Counted from the first letter of the stretch, positions 29,531 through 38,459 are shown. The stretch is DNA of 64,000 bases from Cytobacillus kochii (GCF_020171845.1 NZ_JAIVAM010000004.1:1-64000); one strand, 5' to 3'. Numbers and translations are program-made. Notes: generated by a model from the letters alone, not told the origin.

Positions 29531-30149
29531 AATGTATTTGGCGATAAACACCAATTACTTTGCCTAAAATAGATACATTGTGCAGGATAATCGGCTCCAT
29601 GGTAGGGTTTTCTGGTTGCAAGCGGATAAAGTTCTTCTCTTTAAAGAATCGCTTAACGGTGGCCTCATCATCTTCTGTCATAGCAACCACGATTTCTCCA
29701 TTATTTGCTGTTTGTTGCTGCTTGACTATGACATAATCACCATCTAATATGCCAGCTTCAATCATGCTTTCTCCCATAATTTCAAGCATGAAGATATTTT
29801 CATCACTCGGAGCCATTCTTTCAGGTAAAGGAAAATATTCCTCAACATTCTCAATCGCAGTAATGGGGTGACCAGCAGTAACCTTACCGATAATAGGAAC
29901 ATTCACCGTTTGCATTTTAGGAATTGGGTTGCTTTCTTCTAAATTTAATACTTCAATGGCACGGGGTTTTGTCGGATCTCGACGAATAAGTCCTTTACTC
30001 TCTAGTCTGGCTAGATGGCCATGTACGGTTGAACTTGAAGCAAGTCCAACAGCTTCACCTATTTCCCTAACGGAAGGTGGATAACCTTTTTGTTTTACTT
30101 CATCTTTTATAAAATTCAATATATCTTGCTGCCTCTTAGATAATTTCAC
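29529..30149 (-). CDS. lexA: SOS repressor LexA
   Basis: Represses SOS genes until RecA filaments trigger its self-cleavage. I place the start at the GTG 30149 ([13 protein letters not shown]), preceded by GAAGGTG, giving 206 residues, close to the 205 of B. subtilis. An in-frame ATG at 30176 falls against the -10 element and cannot have a ribosome site. N-terminal winged [26 protein letters not shown]. Cleavage site Ala-Gly in GKVTAGHPI; catalytic Ser in [13 protein letters not shown] and Lys in [15 protein letters not shown]. Divergent from yneA. Confidence 0.97.
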   Translation of the reverse strand: MKLSKRQQDILNFIKDEVKQKGYPPSVREIGEAVGLASSSTVHGHLARLESKGLIRRDPTKPRAIEVLNLEESNPIPKMQTVNVPIIGKVTAGHPITAIENVEEYFPLPERMAPSDENIFMLEIMGESMIEAGILDGDYVIVKQQQTANNGEIVVAMTEDDEATVKRFFKEKNFIRLQPENPTMEPIILHNVSILGKVIGVYRQIH

Positions 30150-30183
30150 GCTATCACGCACCTTCGTCAATTTCATTAAGATT

Positions 30184-30289
30184 ATTATACCATCAGTAGT
30201 AAATAGATACAAACATAAGTTCGAATTTTCTTATTGACAGAAACAAACGTTCGCATTATACTAAAATTATCAAATCGAACATATATTCT
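30184..30289. promoter_or_regulatory. Divergent lexA / yneA promoters with three LexA boxes
   Basis: For lexA (minus): -35 TTGTAT (30207-30212), 17 bp, -10 TATAAT (30184-30189). For yneA (plus): -35 TTGACA (30234-30239), 17 bp, -10 TATACT (30257-30262). LexA-like boxes are at 30210-30223 (over the lexA -35), 30240-30253 (filling the yneA spacer) and 30276-30289 (after the yneA start point); each has two mismatches to CGAACRNRYGTTYG. Confidence 0.8.
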
Positions 30290-30307
30290 ATTCAGGGGTG
30301 GCAATTA

Positions 30308-30640
30308 ATGATAAAACAATTGTGGAATTCTTATAGTTATGCTATTATTCTTATCGCTTTTAGTTTCGGTATGGCTTTCTTATTATTTTTGAACACTGGT
30401 AATGCAAATCAGGTGGAATATGTAAAAGTTGAAGTAAAACAAGGAGATTCTTTATGGAAAATGGCGGAGGAATTTAAAGATGCCCATAATATGTCTTCTA
30501 AAGACTTTGTTGCTTGGGTAGAAGAATTTAATCATATACATTTAGGTAAAATACATCCTGGTGATAAGGTGTATCTTCCCATTACAGATGGTGAAATAAT
30601 ATCTGAAACAAATTTAGCTAGTGTGATATTAGAAGACTAA
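30308..30640 (+). CDS. yneA: SOS cell-division suppressor YneA
   Basis: YneA delays septum completion during the SOS response. 110 residues: an N-terminal transmembrane segment (about 11-29, YAIILIAFSFGMAFLLFL) and an extracellular LysM domain (VKQGDSLWKMAEEF...HLGKIHPGDKVYLP). The ATG follows AGGGGTGGC. It is directly controlled by LexA boxes and is followed 14 bases later by yneB. Confidence 0.94.
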   Translation: MIKQLWNSYSYAIILIAFSFGMAFLLFLNTGNANQVEYVKVEVKQGDSLWKMAEEFKDAHNMSSKDFVAWVEEFNHIHLGKIHPGDKVYLPITDGEIISETNLASVILED

Positions 30641-30648
30641 AGGAATGA

Positions 30649-31320
<672 letters not shown>

Positions 31321-31768
31321 TATAGGCCTAATAAGTTAAGTTGATTAGTTGTAATTTAACTTAAAGACTAAGAAATTCTGGTACTGATTCCAAGATAAAA
31401 GCATACTGAAAGATCCTTCAATCGTTCATGAGTTCAGACATGTAAATTGTGAATGGTTATTTGTTTGCCGAGGATTCATCCATGTTTTTTCATTTAACGT
31501 TAGTGAAAGTATTATTCCCTTATTCCCCTTATTTACATACGCTCCCTACATTAAATAAGTCTCACATTTTTAAGTTGAGAACACTGCTACATTGCTATAC
31601 CTAATAATAAAGCAATACGATACCAACTTATTGTCCTCTGAAATGATAGTGAAAAGCATGAGTGTAAAGCTGCTTTCTTGTAAAATCCATTCATATTTAG
31701 TATTATGGCTATTAAGTATCTTCTCCATATGGAATGAAGACTTTTTGGATGGGAAGGAGTGTAACACA
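31321..31768. other. Gap between yneB and ynzC
   Basis: About 450 bases with no recognisable gene. In B. subtilis the three SOS-operon genes are close together, so this insertion of non-coding sequence is unusual; no hairpin or clear promoter was assigned. Confidence 0.5.
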
Positions 31769-31999
31769 ATGATTTCAAAAGAAAAATTGGCGAGAATTAA
31801 TTCCCTTGCTAAGAAAGCGAAAACAGAAGGTTTATCAGAATCAGAGGCAAAGGAACAATCTAAATTAAGAAAAGAATATTTAGAGAAGTTTAGAGCTTCT
31901 ATGTTAAATACATTAAAAGGTGTTACTGTTATTGACCCTGAAGGTAATGATGTTACACCAGATAAGTTAAAACGTGAACAAAATAAACCACTTCACTAA
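31769..31999 (+). CDS. ynzC: DUF896 protein YnzC
   Basis: 76 residues from the ATG at 31769, which follows GGAAGGAG; a longer upstream reading frame is non-coding. The sequence MISKEKLARINSLAKKAKTEGLSESEAKEQSKLRKEYL is the helical hairpin of the DUF896 family, with the conserved DPEGNDVTP near the end. It is an SOS-operon member in B. subtilis with no established function. Here it is separated from yneAB by 450 bases, so SOS control may be lost or depend on read-through. Confidence 0.92.
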   Translation: MISKEKLARINSLAKKAKTEGLSESEAKEQSKLRKEYLEKFRASMLNTLKGVTVIDPEGNDVTPDKLKREQNKPLH

Positions 32000-32020
32000 G
32001 ATTGTGTTTATAAATTTTTA

Positions 32021-32049
32021 AAAGGAAACTGTCACGAACAGTTTCCTTT
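32021..32049 (+). terminator. ynzC terminator
   Basis: AAAGGAAACTGT pairs with ACAGTTTCCTTT around five bases. Confidence 0.8.
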
Positions 32050-32077
32050 GTTATTGTTTATATGACAATTATATAAT
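32048..32077 (+). promoter_or_regulatory. Candidate sigma-A promoter of tkt
   Basis: TTGTTA at 32048-32053, 18-bp spacer, TATAAT at 32072-32077, 80 bases before the tkt start. Confidence 0.4.
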
Positions 32078-32157
32078 TTTTTACCTTTCTGGTTGTAACT
32101 GAAGGTGAAAGTCTATTATATTTAATTTGTAGGATATATATTGAAAGGATGTCGTTC

Positions 32158-34155
32158 ATGTTCAACAAAACAGATGCTTTATCAATTAGTGCCATAAGAA
32201 CATTGTCTATCGATGCAGTCGAGAAGGCAAACTCTGGTCATCCAGGAATGCCAATGGGAGCTGCGCCAATGGCGTATACCTTATGGACAAAGTTTATGAA
32301 TCATAATCCCAAAAATCCTGATTGGTTTAATCGTGATCGCTTTGTGTTATCTGCAGGTCATGGGTCTATGCTTTTGTATAGTCTCCTTCATTTATCGGGA
32401 TATGGTCTTTCTTTAGATGATATTAAAGAATTTCGTCAGTGGGGTAGTAAAACACCAGGACATCCTGAATATGGCCATACACCAGGTGTAGATGCGACAA
32501 CAGGTCCATTAGGACAAGGAATTGCCATGGCAGTAGGGATGGCAATGGCAGAAAGCCACCTATCAGCTGAATATAATAAAGATGGCTACAATGTAGTAGA
32601 CCACTATACATATAGTATTTGCGGAGATGGAGACTTAATGGAGGGAGTGTCTGCAGAAGCAGCTTCTCTTGCTGGTCACCTTCAATTAGGAAAGCTGATC
32701 GTAATGTATGATTCTAATGACATCTCATTAGACGGAGATTTAGATCAATCATTTTCTGAAAGTGTAGCCGATCGTTTTAAAAGTTATGGCTGGCATTATC
32801 TTCGAGTAGAAGATGGAAATAATCTCGATGAAATTGCCCAGGCAATTGACAGCGCTCGTCAAAATACTACACAACCGACGTTAATAGAAGTTAAAACTGT
32901 AATTGGTTACGGATCCCCGAATAAGGCAGGCTCATCTGCTTCTCATGGATCACCACTAGGCTCAGCTGAATTAAAATTAACAAAAGATGCTTATGAGTGG
33001 ACATTTGAAGAAGATTTTCATGTACCTGAAGAAGTATATGCACACTTCAAACAAAATGTAGCTATTAACGGTGAAAAAGCAGATAGTGAATGGAAAGATC
33101 TTTTTGCTGCTTACAAAAAAAATCATCCGGAATTAGCAGAACAGTTAGAAGGTGCAATCAAAGGTGAATTACCAAATGGTTGGGATAAAGATATTCCTGT
33201 ATATGAAGAAGGCAAAAGCTTAGCCACTAGAGCGTCTTCAGGGGAAGCTCTCAATAGTATTGCGAAGAACTTACCATCTTTCTTTGGTGGTTCAGCTGAC
33301 TTAGCAGGTTCGAATAAGACGATGATTAAAGATGCAGAAGACTTCTCAGCAACTAATTATGCTGGTAAAAATATTTGGTTTGGCGTACGAGAATTTGCTA
33401 TGGGTGCCGCTTTAAATGGTATGGCATTACACGGTGGCCTAAATGTTTTTGGAGGGACATTCTTTGTATTCTCTGACTACTTAAGACCAGCTATTCGACT
33501 TGCCGCATTAATGAAGCTACCTGTTACTTATGTTCTTACACATGATAGTATTGCTGTAGGTGAAGATGGGCCTACACATGAACCAGTTGAACAATTGGCA
33601 GCACTTCGTGCCATGCCAAATTTAGCAGTAATTCGCCCTGCTGATGGAAATGAGACTTCAGCTGCTTGGAAGCTAGCGATTGAGTCAAAAGATCAACCAA
33701 CAGCACTTGTGTTAACTAGGCAAAATATTGCTACCCTACCAAACTCAGCAGAGTTAGCCCCTGAAGGAGTTCAAAAAGGTGCTTATGTGATTGCAAAAGC
33801 AGAAAAAGAGCAACCAGATGCGCTTCTTTTAGCGACAGGGTCAGAGGTAGAATTAGCGGTAAAGGCTAAAGCTGCTTTAAAAGAAGAGGGCTTTGATGTG
33901 GCAGTAATCAGTATGCCGGATTGGAAACGATTTGATGCTCAATCAAATGAATATAAAGAATCTGTATTACCTAAAAATGTAACCAAACGTTTAGCCATTG
34001 AAATGGCAGCATCATTTGGCTGGCATAAATACGTCGGTCTAGAAGGCGACGTTTTAGGAATTGATCAATTCGGTGCTTCTGCACCAGGAGATATTCTAAT
34101 AAAAGAGTATGGGTTTACTGTAGAGAATATCGTAAGCAAATTAAAAAGTTTATAA
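32158..34155 (+). CDS. tkt: Transketolase
   Basis: Thiamine-diphosphate transketolase of the pentose phosphate pathway, moving two-carbon units between sugar phosphates. The start at 32158 (MFNKTDALS) is 8 nt after GAAAGGA and gives 665 residues; the ATG three codons earlier overlaps that site. ThDP motif [32 protein letters not shown]; pyrimidine-domain [16 protein letters not shown]; substrate residues in [19 protein letters not shown]. Monocistronic with its own terminator. Confidence 0.97.
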   Translation: MFNKTDALSISAIRTLSIDAVEKANSGHPGMPMGAAPMAYTLWTKFMNHNPKNPDWFNRDRFVLSAGHGSMLLYSLLHLSGYGLSLDDIKEFRQWGSKTPGHPEYGHTPGVDATTGPLGQGIAMAVGMAMAESHLSAEYNKDGYNVVDHYTYSICGDGDLMEGVSAEAASLAGHLQLGKLIVMYDSNDISLDGDLDQSFSESVADRFKSYGWHYLRVEDGNNLDEIAQAIDSARQNTTQPTLIEVKTVIGYGSPNKAGSSASHGSPLGSAELKLTKDAYEWTFEEDFHVPEEVYAHFKQNVAINGEKADSEWKDLFAAYKKNHPELAEQLEGAIKGELPNGWDKDIPVYEEGKSLATRASSGEALNSIAKNLPSFFGGSADLAGSNKTMIKDAEDFSATNYAGKNIWFGVREFAMGAALNGMALHGGLNVFGGTFFVFSDYLRPAIRLAALMKLPVTYVLTHDSIAVGEDGPTHEPVEQLAALRAMPNLAVIRPADGNETSAAWKLAIESKDQPTALVLTRQNIATLPNSAELAPEGVQKGAYVIAKAEKEQPDALLLATGSEVELAVKAKAALKEEGFDVAVISMPDWKRFDAQSNEYKESVLPKNVTKRLAIEMAASFGWHKYVGLEGDVLGIDQFGASAPGDILIKEYGFTVENIVSKLKSL

Positions 34156-34162
34156 GCATGAG

Positions 34163-34193
34163 CGAAGAGGGAATTTCCCTCTTCGTTTTTTTT
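34163..34193 (+). terminator. tkt terminator
   Basis: CGAAGAGGGA pairs with TCCCTCTTCG, followed by an uninterrupted T-run. Confidence 0.92.
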
Positions 34194-34277
34194 CGACAAA
34201 AAAAGTAGAAATTTATAACAAAAAGAGACAGAAAATACTGAAATAAAATTTTATAATAAGAAAAAGACTTGTCTAAA
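34191..34277. promoter_or_regulatory. Spo0A boxes upstream of sirA
   Basis: Read on the minus strand, TTTTGTCGAA at 34191-34200 is a perfect Spo0A box; TTGTCTAAA at 34269-34277 is a one-mismatch box next to the ribosome site. sirA is a Spo0A-activated gene in B. subtilis. Confidence 0.6.
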
Positions 34278-34291
34278 AAAGGAGTAATTCT

Positions 34292-34726
34292 ATGAGAACG
34301 TATCAGCTATATTTAATAGATGAACCTTTTGCGTCTCATTATTTTGGTAGAGAGCAAATGTTTTATCAGCTGTTCAAGGAATATGAACAAGCGACTGGAA
34401 CGATCCAATTTATTTTGGGAAAACAAATTGCCTTTATCACCAAGAATATTCCAAAAGATAAAGTAAATAATGATCTATATAGAGAATTATATGCAGAGAA
34501 AAAAGTTTCTTATAAGAGCAATGCGTTTTATATTAAAGAGAAAAATAGTCAAGCTAAGTTGATGATCTATGATCGTTTTCTTAGTTTAGAGGCTCAAGGA
34601 AACTATGATGCAGAGACGGTGTTCTTTGAAGTCCTACGAAAAGAAGAAAGTTCTTATTTAGCAATCGACCTTTTTCATAATCGATTTGGCTGGTTAAAGC
34701 CAATAAAAGAAAGAAAGTTTGTCTAA
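34292..34726 (+). CDS. sirA: Sporulation inhibitor of replication SirA
   Basis: SirA binds domain I of DnaA and blocks new replication rounds when a cell commits to sporulation. 144 residues, recognisable by MRTYQLYLIDEPFASHYFGREQMFYQLFKEY and the end AIDLFHNRFGWLKPIKERKFV. The ATG follows AAAAGGAG. Spo0A boxes lie upstream. yneF follows 84 bases later with no terminator between them, so the two are probably co-transcribed. Confidence 0.92.
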   Translation: MRTYQLYLIDEPFASHYFGREQMFYQLFKEYEQATGTIQFILGKQIAFITKNIPKDKVNNDLYRELYAEKKVSYKSNAFYIKEKNSQAKLMIYDRFLSLEAQGNYDAETVFFEVLRKEESSYLAIDLFHNRFGWLKPIKERKFV

Positions 34727-34810
34727 ATTAGAGAAAATCATCAGCAAATATTGTATAATAACCTTTGGTCTAGTACACTGTATGATAGACAACATGAAGG
34801 AGGAAGTAGT

Positions 34811-35029
34811 ATGTGGACATATATTCTAGTTGGTATATTAGCATTACTTGCTGGTGTAGCACTAGGATTTTTCATCGCTCGTAAATATATGATGAGCTAC
34901 CTAAAGAAAAATCCACCAATTAATGAACAAATGCTTAAAATGATGATGATGCAAATGGGAATGAAGCCGTCTCAAAAGAAAATTAACCAAATGATGAATG
35001 CGATGAATAAGCAACAACCTGGAAAATAA
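34811..35029 (+). CDS. yneF: UPF0154 membrane protein YneF, 3' end rebuilt by prophage att site
   Basis: 72 residues: one N-terminal membrane helix ([19 protein letters not shown]) and a Met/Lys-rich cytoplasmic tail ([26 protein letters not shown]). The ATG at 34811 follows AAGGAGG. Function unknown; nearly universal in Bacillales. The last 42 codons lie in the left copy (34904-35038) of the 135-bp repeat that bounds the prophage, so the insertion leaves the protein intact. Its native terminator is now at 59.8 kb. Confidence 0.95.
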   Translation: MWTYILVGILALLAGVALGFFIARKYMMSYLKKNPPINEQMLKMMMMQMGMKPSQKKINQMMNAMNKQQPGK

Positions 35030-35038
35030 CTTACGAAC
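34904..35038 (+). repeat. Prophage attL: left copy of a 135-bp direct repeat
   Basis: Identical over 135 bases to 59581-59715. It spans the 3' part of yneF, its stop codon and nine bases beyond. Flanking bases differ on both sides at both copies, so these are the exact repeat limits. The crossover point lies somewhere inside. Confidence 0.95.
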
Positions 35039-35173
35039 GTCAGCATATCAAGGGATTGAGCCATTTTTGGAAGACAAATTTTAGTGAAAAAATCATTAAA
35101 AAAACAGCTTAGACTGAAACCTTCTCCCTAAAAAGCGCTCAAAAATGCTTAATCCTTCTCATCTATTTTGCCA

Positions 35174-35216
35174 TTTTTAACCAAAAAGTCATTTTTCTGT
35201 GAGAGTTTAACCACAA
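35174..35216 (+). other. Integrase arm-type sites, left side
   Basis: TTTTTAACCA at 35174-35183 and TTTAACCACAA at 35206-35216. The same words occur on the right side next to the other att copy, as expected for arm-type sites of a tyrosine integrase. Confidence 0.55.
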
Positions 35217-35239
35217 ATTCACAGAAAGGTGGCTTTTTT

Positions 35240-36166
35240 ATGTTGTTTGAAGAGGCATTAGATGAGTATATAGTCCATTGTCTTGCTAGAGGATATACTC
35301 CTAAAACAATGAAAAACAAGAAACAGGAGTACAAACATTTGAAGATTTTCCTAGTAGAAAAGAGGGGTATCAGAGATCTAAAAAACATTACTGACCATGA
35401 TTTGAAATCCTACTTTAGAAAGAAACAGAAGGATGGCTTACAGCCACAAAGTATTGTTTCAATGTATAAGATGATAAATGCCTTCTTCAACTGGTGCGTA
35501 AAAGAAGAGTACATAGAGAAGAATCCGATGGTGAAGGTTGAAAGACCTAAAGAGCCTAAGAAGGTGCTAAATGGGTTCACTGATGATGAAGTCATTGCCA
35601 TGATTAACGCATTCACTACTAAGACCTTCTTAGAGGCTCGGAATAAGGCAATAATCATGATGTTAGCTGATTGTGGACTTAGAGCCATTGAGATAAGAAC
35701 ATTCAAATTGAAGACCCTTCTAGACAAAGACAATATTGTTGTCAACGGCAAAGGTAATAAGGAACGGTATGTGCCTATTACTCCTGCGTTAAAGAAGGTT
35801 TTAATCAAATATGAGCGTATGAAAGAGAAGTATTTCAACGATTGGGTATCTACAGCAGATAACTACTTCCTAAACTACCAAGGGGGAGAAATCTCACACA
35901 CAGCCTTGTACAATGTCATTGTGAAAGCAGGCAAGAGGGCAAAGATAGAAGATGCTAGATGTTCACCACACACATTTAGGCACTACTACGCTGTAAAAGC
36001 CTTATCCAGTGATAAGACTGACCTATATTCTTTATCAAGGCTATTGGGGCATTCGGACGTGTCCACAACACAGAGGTATTTACGGACACTAGATGACAAG
36101 ACATTGACAGAGAAGGCAATAGATATCAGTCCATTAATGAACATGGGCAAGAAGCTTAAAATCTAA
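35240..36166 (+). CDS. int: Phage tyrosine integrase
   Basis: Site-specific recombinase that would insert and excise the element at yneF. The ATG at 35240 follows GAAAGGTGG and gives 308 residues; an upstream in-frame start at 35168 lies in the arm sites. N-terminal SAM-like core-binding domain about 1-100; catalytic domain with R148 (DCGLRAIEIRT), K173 (NGKGNKERYVP), H244 and R247 (SPHTFRHYYAV), H271 (LLGHSDVSTTQ) and nucleophile Y280. All catalytic residues are present. It is in the same direction as yneF, 210 bases on, with no evident terminator between. Confidence 0.95.
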   Translation: MLFEEALDEYIVHCLARGYTPKTMKNKKQEYKHLKIFLVEKRGIRDLKNITDHDLKSYFRKKQKDGLQPQSIVSMYKMINAFFNWCVKEEYIEKNPMVKVERPKEPKKVLNGFTDDEVIAMINAFTTKTFLEARNKAIIMMLADCGLRAIEIRTFKLKTLLDKDNIVVNGKGNKERYVPITPALKKVLIKYERMKEKYFNDWVSTADNYFLNYQGGEISHTALYNVIVKAGKRAKIEDARCSPHTFRHYYAVKALSSDKTDLYSLSRLLGHSDVSTTQRYLRTLDDKTLTEKAIDISPLMNMGKKLKI

Positions 36167-36177
36167 TACAAATAGAA

Positions 36178-36224
36178 AACGCCCTAACCTTTTCAACTTT
36201 GGCGAGATGGAAGGTTAAGGCGTT
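36178..36224. terminator. Hairpin after int
   Basis: AACGCCCTAACCTT pairs with AAGGTTAAGGCGTT around an 18-nt loop. It lacks a T-run, so it may be a factor-assisted terminator or a protein site rather than an intrinsic terminator. Confidence 0.5.
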
Positions 36225-36332
36225 CGGACAAGCCCCAAGTGAACCTTGAGAGCATATGAGTATTATAACATATCCTCTCATTGGCGTTAAGCGCTTGTGT
36301 GCTTTCTGTTCTAATATAGGGGGATATTATTC

Positions 36333-37193
36333 ATGGCATTGGTCAAACGTATACAATTAGATGGCAACTTTTTAATCGTACCAAATGAAACTGCTAGAGC
36401 ATCAGAGGACAGGATTTCTAATGGTGCTTTAGGATTACTTGTCAATATCATGTCCTATTCTGAGGACTGGGAACTACATAAGACTGAATTGTATAAGCGC
36501 TATGCTAAAGATGGCAGAACATCAGTTAAGAATGACTGGAAAGAGTTGACTGAATCAAATTACATTGTTGAATATAGATACCGTTCGGGAAAAAAGTGGG
36601 AGTATGTTTATTATGTTCGGTTACTACCATTTTCCGAAGCAGAAAAGTCTGAGATACTTGATACAGCACGTTCGGAGCATTCGGAAATTTGGGATGTTGA
36701 TTTTGTACATCACAATATGGACAGCCCAAAATCAACAGCTACTAAAGAAGAATTAAAGAAAGAAGAACTAACTAAAGAAAATAATAATAATACATATATA
36801 AATAATATTGATGATGATAAACGAACTCCCCCTTCGGAGGGTTCAGCCGTACATAACGAAGAAAATATTAATATGGTCATTAGTCTATTCCGAGAGCAAA
36901 CCAAAGACGAAATCACAGACAGAAGCTTCAAGTCAGTTGTACGTAAAGTGATAGACAAATATAATCAAGGCAAGGTTGTTAATTTCAGAGATTACTTAGC
37001 TACGTCTCTAGCAAACAAAATTGAGGCTCTGGAGTTGAGGAGAATTAAGGAAGGTGCTAAGTCGGCTTTGGCAGAATCTAAGCGCATTAGGGCATCTGAG
37101 AAGTCTGAGGCATATATCAAGAAAGTTGAGAGACTAGAATCTGATTCAGATTATGTCCGCAGAGTACCATTTTATAATTGGTTGGAAGAATAA
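36333..37193 (+). CDS. Winged-helix replication initiator-like protein
   Basis: 286 residues. N-terminal winged helix about 25-105 (ISNGALGLLVNIMSYSEDWELHKTELYKRYAKDGRTSVKNDW...), as in plasmid and phage initiators of the DnaD/RepA type. An acidic, Asn-rich linker (about 130-180, ENNNNTYINNIDDDKR) follows, then a helical C-terminal domain (FREQTKDEITDRSFKSVVRKVIDKY). The ribosome site is GGGGGA. No helicase or loader is nearby. The stretch coding for the linker is very AT-rich, and three palindromic iterons lie downstream. I infer a replication initiator; a regulatory role is possible. Confidence 0.65.
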   Translation: MALVKRIQLDGNFLIVPNETARASEDRISNGALGLLVNIMSYSEDWELHKTELYKRYAKDGRTSVKNDWKELTESNYIVEYRYRSGKKWEYVYYVRLLPFSEAEKSEILDTARSEHSEIWDVDFVHHNMDSPKSTATKEELKKEELTKENNNNTYINNIDDDKRTPPSEGSAVHNEENINMVISLFREQTKDEITDRSFKSVVRKVIDKYNQGKVVNFRDYLATSLANKIEALELRRIKEGAKSALAESKRIRASEKSEAYIKKVERLESDSDYVRRVPFYNWLEE

Positions 37194-37217
37194 AATTTTT
37201 CTAGGAGGTATTTTAAG

Positions 37218-37364
37218 ATGAAGAATGTTCGCAAGATTACAGGTGACCAAATGGATGATCTCATGGATTATTTATCCCATGAAGAAGAACGTACTGGATT
37301 ATCCTTAGAAGAAACTGGTCTTTATGCAGTAATTAAATTCAAAGGTGGTACAATTTTTCTGTAA
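37218..37364 (+). CDS. Small acidic protein, probably frameshifted
   Basis: 48 codons (MKNVRKITGDQMDDLMDYLSHEEERTGL...) with a good ribosome site (GGAGGT, 8 nt). The frame ends at TAA 37362-37364, straight after a run of five T. In the -1 frame the sequence continues as VTEDIITLAKELDIPIFK to 37417. One lost T in the homopolymer would explain this. It may be a broken gene, a base-call error or a slippage product. Unknown family; follows the replication gene by 24 bases. Confidence 0.55.
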   Translation: MKNVRKITGDQMDDLMDYLSHEEERTGLSLEETGLYAVIKFKGGTIFL

Positions 37365-37509
37365 CAGAGGATATTATCACACTTGCAAAAGAATTAGATA
37401 TACCTATCTTCAAATAAGCCTCTAGAAGCCGTTTTAAGCCATGCTAGGTTGAAAGGGAAATGTTCTAGGAGTTTCGTAGAAGCGATCTGAGAGCGATTCT
37501 AGAAGTATG

Positions 37510-37704
37510 AGAGGTATTTAACGAGCCTTATAAACACAAATAACGAGTATTTGTAAATCAATTTATGAAATTATCGTGTAAAGTAGGTGTCGTGGGAAAG
37601 AGTGTCTGAAATGAGACACTTCTTCCCACGCCTCAAGAAAAAGTGTCTGAAATGAGACACTTCTTCCCACAGGTTATGGGAAAGAGTGTCTGAAATGAGA
37701 CACC
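37510..37704. repeat. Three palindromic iterons: candidate plasmid-type origin
   Basis: AGTGTCT-N6-AGACACT occurs at 37601-37620, 37642-37661 and 37685-37704 (last base differs), with the same N6 (GAAATG), at steps of 41 and 43 bases, close to four helical turns. The first copy is the centre of a 40-bp near-palindrome (37591-37630). AT-rich sequence lies immediately to the left (37510-37590). The position between a replication-type gene and a resolvase gene suggests an origin or an operator array. Confidence 0.6.
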
Positions 37705-37708
37705 ATTG

Positions 37709-37801
37709 TAGACTATTAGGAAATGATTAAATTAACGTCTATAAATTGTGTGTAAATGTATTTTACGAACGTCTACTTAATAATTGACTTTTATAGACGT
37801 T
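37709..37801 (+). promoter_or_regulatory. Candidate res site and promoter of the resolvase gene
   Basis: Two inverted repeats of resolvase subsite size: TAGAC...GTCTA spans 37709-37741 (33 bp) and AACGTCTA...TAGACGTT spans 37768-37801 (34 bp), sharing the half-site AACGTCTA. The second overlaps a sigma-A promoter: TTGACT (37784-37789), 18 bp, TATAAT (37808-37813). Binding there should repress the resolvase gene. Confidence 0.6.
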
Positions 37802-37845
37802 TTTTATTATAATCTTCTCAGATAGTAAATGAGAGGATGATTCAA

Positions 37846-38457
37846 ATGACAGGAATTAATTTTGGATATGTTCGTGTAAGTTCTACAGGTCAACACTTAG
37901 ACAGGCAGTATGAAGCACTCACGCAATACGTTACAGAAGATAGGTACATATACAGTGATAAGGCAAGTGGTAAGGATATGGAGCGTGAAGGATTTCAGCA
38001 AATGCTTAAGGCTATGAGAAAAGGTGATACATTATATATTAAGTCCATAGATCGCCTAGGTCGTAACAAAGAACTGATTAAGCAGTACCTAGAGTACTTT
38101 AAGCAGGAAGGTATAAGGGTTAAGATACTGGACTTACCAACTACAATGCAGGATGTGGCAGAGGGTCAAGAGTGGGTCATTGACATGATTAACAACATTA
38201 TCATTGAAGTATATACATCTATTGCACAGCAGGAACGTGAGACATTATTGCAGAGACAATCAGAAGGCATTGCATCAGCGCACAAAAGAGGCGTTAAGTT
38301 TGGTCGTCCAGTTCTTGAGTTACCTAATGATTGGGCAAAGTATTATAAGCAATGGAAAGCTAAAGAGATTAAAGCTGTGGACTTTATGAAGCTTGTTGAT
38401 ATGAAGAAAGCAACGTTCTATAAGAAGGTAAAAGAATATGAAGATAGTTTGAAATGA
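37846..38457 (+). CDS. Serine resolvase/invertase
   Basis: A 203-residue small serine recombinase. The start at 37846 (MTGINFGYVRVSS) is 9 nt after GAGAGG; the ATG at 37837 directly abuts it. Catalytic Ser12 and Arg10 lie in YVRVSS, with IDRLGRN and the long E-helix EVYTSIAQQERETLLQRQSEGIASAHKRG; the C-terminal HTH is VDFMKLVDMKKATFYKKV. Its upstream region has res-like subsites. In a circular replicon it would resolve multimers; inversion or a res-linked function cannot be excluded. A terminator follows at once. Confidence 0.88.
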   Translation: MTGINFGYVRVSSTGQHLDRQYEALTQYVTEDRYIYSDKASGKDMEREGFQQMLKAMRKGDTLYIKSIDRLGRNKELIKQYLEYFKQEGIRVKILDLPTTMQDVAEGQEWVIDMINNIIIEVYTSIAQQERETLLQRQSEGIASAHKRGVKFGRPVLELPNDWAKYYKQWKAKEIKAVDFMKLVDMKKATFYKKVKEYEDSLK

Positions 38458-38459
38458 TT

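Noticed and set aside
37591-37704. Three evenly spaced identical units that look like a short CRISPR array
   Set aside because: Units are 20-bp palindromes at 41-43 base steps, spacers share sequence (TTCCCAC), and no cas genes are nearby. Iterons or operators fit better.
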